This document shows, one piece after another, positions 6,198 through 9,340 of a DNA stretch of 9,340 nucleotides; the stretch's first letter is position 1; each line of letters begins with the position of its first letter. A program made the position numbers and the translations under genes. This stretch comes from Moraxellaceae bacterium (GTDB lineage: Bacteria; Pseudomonadota; Gammaproteobacteria; Pseudomonadales; Moraxellaceae), in the NCBI GenBank assembly GCA_030146505.1, contig JASLCO010000183.1, positions 1 through 9,340 of the forward strand, read 5' to 3'. The notes under the pieces were generated by a model. That model was given only the letters and a program-made list of their open reading frames with translations, made no database searches and was not told the origin of the DNA.

Positions 6198-6250
6198 TCA
6201 TGACAAGAGCCTCCCTCTTTTGCACCAGCTACAGACCAGCAGGAGCTCCT

Positions 6251-7543
6251 GTGAGTGACATGATGAAGCAGGAGGCCACGCGCCTCCTGTATTTTCTCCT
6301 GCTCTTCGGACTGGTCGGCTGGCTCTTCGACCATCCGGGCTGGGCCATTTCCGCCGGCTTCCTCACCTACACCATCCTGCACCTGCGCCAGCTGGAAAAA
6401 CTCTACCGCTGGCTGAAGCAGGACGATGGCACGGAAATTCCCGAAGCCACCGGCCTCTGGGGTGAAGTCTTCCAGAGCATCTACCAGTTGCAGCGCGACG
6501 AGCGCCGCGCCCGTGACAATCTCATCGGCATCATAGAGCGCGCACGTTCCTCGGTATCGTCACTGCGCGAAGCCGTGGTGCTGGTGGACGGCAACGGCAA
6601 TCTCGAATGGTGGAACCCGGCGGCGGAGAAAATACTCGGCCTCAAGTCACCGACCGACATCGGCCAGCCCGTCACCAATCTCGTGCGCGATCCGGTATTC
6701 ATCCGCTATTTCGAGCAGGGCCCGCACGATGTGCCGCTGCAACTGCCCTCGGCCCTGAATCCCTCGCATCATCTGCAATTCAGCGTGAACCGCTTCGGCA
6801 GCAATGATCGCCTCATGATCGTGGAAGACATCACGCGCCTGCACAACCTGGAAGAAATGCGCAAGGATTTCGTGGCCAATGTCTCGCACGAGCTGCGCAC
6901 GCCGCTGACCGTGCTTTCCGGCTATCTGGAAACCTTCCTGTCCATGGATGAGGAATTGCCGGCGCGCTGGAAGCGTGCGCTGCAGCAGATGGATGCGCAG
7001 GCCAGCCGCATGACCAGCCTGGTGAATGACCTCCTGCTGCTGTCGCGCCTGGAAAACGATTCGCTGAAGCAGGAGCCGCGCATCATCAATGTACCGGCCA
7101 TGCTGCAGCAGCTGAAAAACGAAGCCATTGCCTATGGCCTGGAAAAACACCAGCACGTCACGCTGGAGTGCGACGAGAACCTGCGCCTCATCGGCCTCGA
7201 AGACGACCTGCGCAGTGCCTTTTCCAACCTAGTGACCAATGCCGTGAAATACACGCAGGCCCACGGCGAAATCCAGCTGCGCTGGTGGGAAGAAAACGGT
7301 TTTGTTTTCTTCAGCGTGAAAGACGATGGCATAGGCATAGATGCCCGTCACATCCCGCGCCTCACCGAACGTTTCTACCGCGCCGACGCTGCCCGTTCCA
7401 CCGCCACCGGCGGCACCGGTCTCGGCCTTGCCATCGTCAAGCATGTGCTGCTGGAGCACAAAGCCCGCCTCGACATCCGCTCCACCCTGGGCAAGGGCTC
7501 CGTCTTCACCTGCATTTTTCCCGGCACGCTGGCCGCGCACTGA
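6251..7543 (+). CDS. phoR: Phosphate regulon sensor histidine kinase PhoR
   Basis: PhoR is an inner-membrane kinase/phosphatase that controls PhoB in response to phosphate supply through the Pst/PhoU system. The 430-residue product, close to E. coli PhoR in length, has two hydrophobic segments at about 12-26 and 31-45 with almost no periplasmic part, as is typical for PhoR. A charged linker (46-100) and a PAS domain (about 104-197, WWNPAAEKILG) follow. The kinase core has the H-box VSHELRTPL with H213, the N-box N326-LVTN330, the G1 box DDGIG (358-362) and the G2 box GGTGLGL (387-393). I chose the GTG at 6251 because AGGAG lies five bases upstream. ATGs at 6260 and 6263 and an upstream ATG at 6200 are alternatives. 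The 6200 ATG lies just past repeat B and adds residues without PhoR character. Confidence 0.94.
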   Translation: MSDMMKQEATRLLYFLLLFGLVGWLFDHPGWAISAGFLTYTILHLRQLEKLYRWLKQDDGTEIPEATGLWGEVFQSIYQLQRDERRARDNLIGIIERARSSVSSLREAVVLVDGNGNLEWWNPAAEKILGLKSPTDIGQPVTNLVRDPVFIRYFEQGPHDVPLQLPSALNPSHHLQFSVNRFGSNDRLMIVEDITRLHNLEEMRKDFVANVSHELRTPLTVLSGYLETFLSMDEELPARWKRALQQMDAQASRMTSLVNDLLLLSRLENDSLKQEPRIINVPAMLQQLKNEAIAYGLEKHQHVTLECDENLRLIGLEDDLRSAFSNLVTNAVKYTQAHGEIQLRWWEENGFVFFSVKDDGIGIDARHIPRLTERFYRADAARSTATGGTGLGLAIVKHVLLEHKARLDIRSTLGKGSVFTCIFPGTLAAH

Positions 7544-7560
7544 CCCCGCCCGCTTTGCAG

Positions 7561-7578
7561 GTCGGGCTTCAGCCCGAC
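7561..7578. repeat. REP-like palindrome after phoR
   Basis: GTCGGGCTTCAGCCCGAC is a palindrome with eight-base arms and a two-base centre, preceded by GCAG. It starts 17 bases after the phoR stop. It has the form of widespread REP palindromes and differs in sequence from the pair at 186-246. It has only TT after the stem, so it is not a standard terminator, but it could act as a 3'-end hairpin for the phoBR message. Confidence 0.6.
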
Positions 7579-7622
7579 TTACAGACACAATCCCTTCTGC
7601 AAACTCGCGCATCAACAATCAG

Positions 7623-7697
7623 GCCGGCAGGGCCAGTCTCTATGCCGGCAGGGCCAGTCTCTATGCCGGCCGGGCCAGTCTCTATGCCGGCCGGGCC
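7623..7697. repeat. 21-base tandem repeat, about 3.6 copies
   Basis: Copies start at 7623, 7644 and 7665, with a partial copy at 7686-7697. Each contains GGCCAGTCTCTATGCC. Copies differ only at one A/C position in the GCCGGC(A/C)GG part. It lies in the 260-base space between phoR and the acyl-CoA synthetase gene. The unit is a multiple of three, so the frame stays open across it (repeated RASLYAG), but that frame overlaps coding DNA on both sides and is not a gene. Short GCCGGC palindromes recur in each unit. Confidence 0.9.
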
Positions 7698-7701
7698 AAA
7701 A

Positions 7702-7730
7702 TTCCGGCGGCGCTTCTCAGGCCGCCGGAA
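7702..7730. other. Hairpin in the leader of the acyl-CoA synthetase gene
   Basis: TTCCGGCGGC (7702-7711) pairs perfectly with GCCGCCGGAA (7721-7730) around a nine-base loop. On the minus strand the stem is followed by TTTT, so it could be a weak terminator in that direction. On the plus strand no T-run follows. It directly follows the tandem repeat and lies 73 bases before the synthetase start. Confidence 0.5.
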
Positions 7731-7803
7731 CTCCGTATCATCGGGTCTCCCTCAAAAAGACCGGCGCAGCCGGCTTCATCGCATCATCCAAGGAGACACG
7801 GCC

Positions 7804-9340
7804 ATGCTCGGCGCCATGATGGACAGACCCCTGCTCATTTCCAGTCTGCTGGAATTTGCCGTCAGCAATCATCCCGACGCGGAAATCGTCACACGCCGCG
7901 TGGAAGGCGACATACACCGCACGAACTGGCGCGGCATCGGCCAGCGCAGCGCCCGCGTGGCCAATGCGCTGGGCCGGCTGGGGATCAAGCCCGGCGACCG
8001 CATTGCCTCGCTGGCCTGGAACACCTATCGCCATCTCGAACTTTATTTCGGTGTGTCCGGCGCAGGTTTCGTGCTGCACACCATCAATCCCCGCCTGTTT
8101 CCCGAACAGATTGCCTGGATCGCCAACCACGCCGAAGACCGCCTGCTCTTTGTCGACCTCACCTTCCTGCCGCTGGTGGATGCCGTGCGCGGCCAGCTCA
8201 AGACACTGGAAAAGGTGATCGTGCTTGCCGACCGCGCCGCCATGCCGGCCGGCCGCGACGACCTGCTCTGCTACGAGGACTTCATTGCCGGCGAGAGCAC
8301 GGATTACGACTGGCCGGCGCTGGACGAGCGCGCCGCCTCCTCGCTCTGCTACACCTCCGGCACCACCGGCCATCCCAAGGGCGTGCTGTACTCGCACCGC
8401 TCCACGGTGCTGCACGCCTGGGCCAGCCTGCACACCGGCGCGCTCAATATCGGGCGTGACAGTGTGGTACTGCCGGTCGTGCCCATGTTCCATGTGAACG
8501 CCTGGGGCACGCCCTATGCCGCTGCCATTTCCGGCGCGAAATTCGTGCTGCCCGGCCCCGGCATGGACGGCAAGAACCTGCACGAACTGATTGCCGGCGA
8601 AAAGGCCACGCTGCTGCTGGGTGTGCCCACTGTGTGGCTGGGTCTGCTCAATTATCTCGACACCATCAAGGCGACGCTCGATACCGTGAAATATGCGGTG
8701 GTCGGTGGCTCGGCCGCGCCGCTGGCCATGATTCGCGCTTTTGATGAAAAGCATGATGTCTTCCTGATCCATGCCTGGGGCATGACGGAAACCAGCCCGC
8801 TGGGTACCGTGAATGCGCCCACTGCCGATTTCCTCGCCCTGCCGAAAGAAGCACGCTACCAGCGCCAGCAGAAGCAGGGCCGCCCCATCTACGGCGTTGA
8901 CCTGAAAATCGTGGACGACGAAGGCCGTGAGCTGGCGCGCGACGGCAAGGCGTTCGGCCGCCTGCTGATACGCGGCCCCTGGATTGCCAGCGGCTATTTC
9001 CGTGGCGAAGGCAATGTGCTGGTGGATGGCTGGTTCGATACCGGCGATGTCGCCACGCTGGATGCCAACAACACCATGCAGATCGTCGACCGCCGCAAGG
9101 ACGTGATCAAATCCGGTGGTGAGTGGATCAGTTCGATAGACCTGGAAAACATTGCCGTCGGCCATCCTGCCGTGCAGGAAGCCTGCGTCATCGGCGTGCC
9201 GCATCCGAAATGGGATGAACGCCCGCTGCTGCTCATCGTGCTGAAAGACGGCGCGACCGCCAGCAAGGATGAAATCCTGGCTTTTGTGGGCAAAAGCATT
9301 GCCAAATTCTGGTTGCCGGATGACGTTATTTTCGTGCCCG
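7804..9340 (+). CDS. alkK: AlkK-type medium/long-chain fatty-acyl-CoA synthetase (3' truncated)
   Basis: This enzyme of the ANL (AMP-binding) superfamily activates a fatty acid with ATP and CoA, feeding beta-oxidation. 512 residues are visible and the frame runs off the window; the family is about 540-550 long, so little is missing. The N-terminus (MLGAMM), the WNTYRHLELYF-type segment, INPRLFPEQIAWIANHAED and PVVPMFHVNAWGTPY closely recall Pseudomonas AlkK. Motifs in order: P-loop YTSGTTGHPKG (183-193), GMTETSP (326-332), DTGD (412-415), and the hinge DRRKDVIKSGGE (429-440). The catalytic C-terminal lysine region lies beyond the window. The start has an excellent AAGGAG eight bases upstream. 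Chain-length preference cannot be read from the sequence, and a related acid-CoA ligase is possible. It shares strand with phoR but is 260 bases away behind repeats, so it is probably a separate unit. Confidence 0.9.
   Translation, partial: MLGAMMDRPLLISSLLEFAVSNHPDAEIVTRRVEGDIHRTNWRGIGQRSARVANALGRLGIKPGDRIASLAWNTYRHLELYFGVSGAGFVLHTINPRLFPEQIAWIANHAEDRLLFVDLTFLPLVDAVRGQLKTLEKVIVLADRAAMPAGRDDLLCYEDFIAGESTDYDWPALDERAASSLCYTSGTTGHPKGVLYSHRSTVLHAWASLHTGALNIGRDSVVLPVVPMFHVNAWGTPYAAAISGAKFVLPGPGMDGKNLHELIAGEKATLLLGVPTVWLGLLNYLDTIKATLDTVKYAVVGGSAAPLAMIRAFDEKHDVFLIHAWGMTETSPLGTVNAPTADFLALPKEARYQRQQKQGRPIYGVDLKIVDDEGRELARDGKAFGRLLIRGPWIASGYFRGEGNVLVDGWFDTGDVATLDANNTMQIVDRRKDVIKSGGEWISSIDLENIAVGHPAVQEACVIGVPHPKWDERPLLLIVLKDGATASKDEILAFVGKSIAKFWLPDDVIFVP

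Noticed and set aside
7623..7697. CRISPR-like regular repeats
   Set aside because: The units are directly adjacent with no variable spacers and only 21 bases long, so this is a simple tandem repeat.
7341..8459. 372-codon plus-strand frame crossing the tandem repeat
   Set aside because: It starts inside phoR in another frame and ends inside the synthetase gene; it is open across the repeat only because the 21-base unit is a multiple of three.
7738..9204. 488-codon open frame on the minus strand
   Set aside because: It is the antisense shadow of the AlkK-like synthetase gene, whose motifs are complete on the plus strand; the antisense product shows no family features.

Overview
This window looks like chromosomal DNA from a high-GC gammaproteobacterium. 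The evidence is a rubredoxin / rubredoxin reductase / ubiC / ubiA / phoB / phoR neighbourhood similar to the one I recall from Pseudomonas, AlkK-like and UbiA proteins of gammaproteobacterial type, and intergenic spaces rich in REP-like palindromes. I cannot name the genus. I see no tRNA, rRNA, CRISPR array, transposase or phage gene.

Layout. Bases 1-88 hold the C-terminal end of an unidentified plus-strand gene, followed by a strong terminator and a pair of inverted REP-like palindromes. Minus-strand genes at 351-1505 (rubredoxin-NAD(+) reductase) and 1709-1873 (rubredoxin) form an electron-transfer pair of the kind that feeds alkane hydroxylases. Divergent from them is ubiC (2127-2660, chorismate lyase). 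A minus-strand gene for an unrecognised lipoprotein (2871-3923) then intervenes before ubiA (4122-5018, 4-hydroxybenzoate prenyltransferase). phoB (5279-5998) and phoR (6251-7543), the phosphate-limitation two-component system, follow. The window closes inside an AlkK-type fatty-acyl-CoA synthetase gene (7804 to beyond 9340).

Functional themes. Rubredoxin, its reductase and the AlkK-like ligase fit the start and end of n-alkane or fatty-acid oxidation: electron delivery to a hydroxylase, and CoA activation of the resulting acid. No alkane hydroxylase is present here. UbiC and UbiA are the first two committed steps of ubiquinone synthesis. They are usually adjacent, but here a lipoprotein gene on the other strand separates them. 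PhoB and PhoR are also further apart than usual, with a 252-base gap.

The most notable non-coding content is the repeats. Two long inverted-repeat elements share the motif GTGAAACGTGA and flank phoB (5034-5180 and 6010-6197), the second lying between phoB and phoR. Other repeats are the REP-like pair at 186-246 with a lone relative near 2746-2769, a third palindrome class at 7561-7578, and a 21-base tandem repeat with a hairpin in the leader of the acyl-CoA ligase gene. The coding genes are well-known families. The unfamiliar parts are the lipoprotein and the phoB-flanking repeat family.
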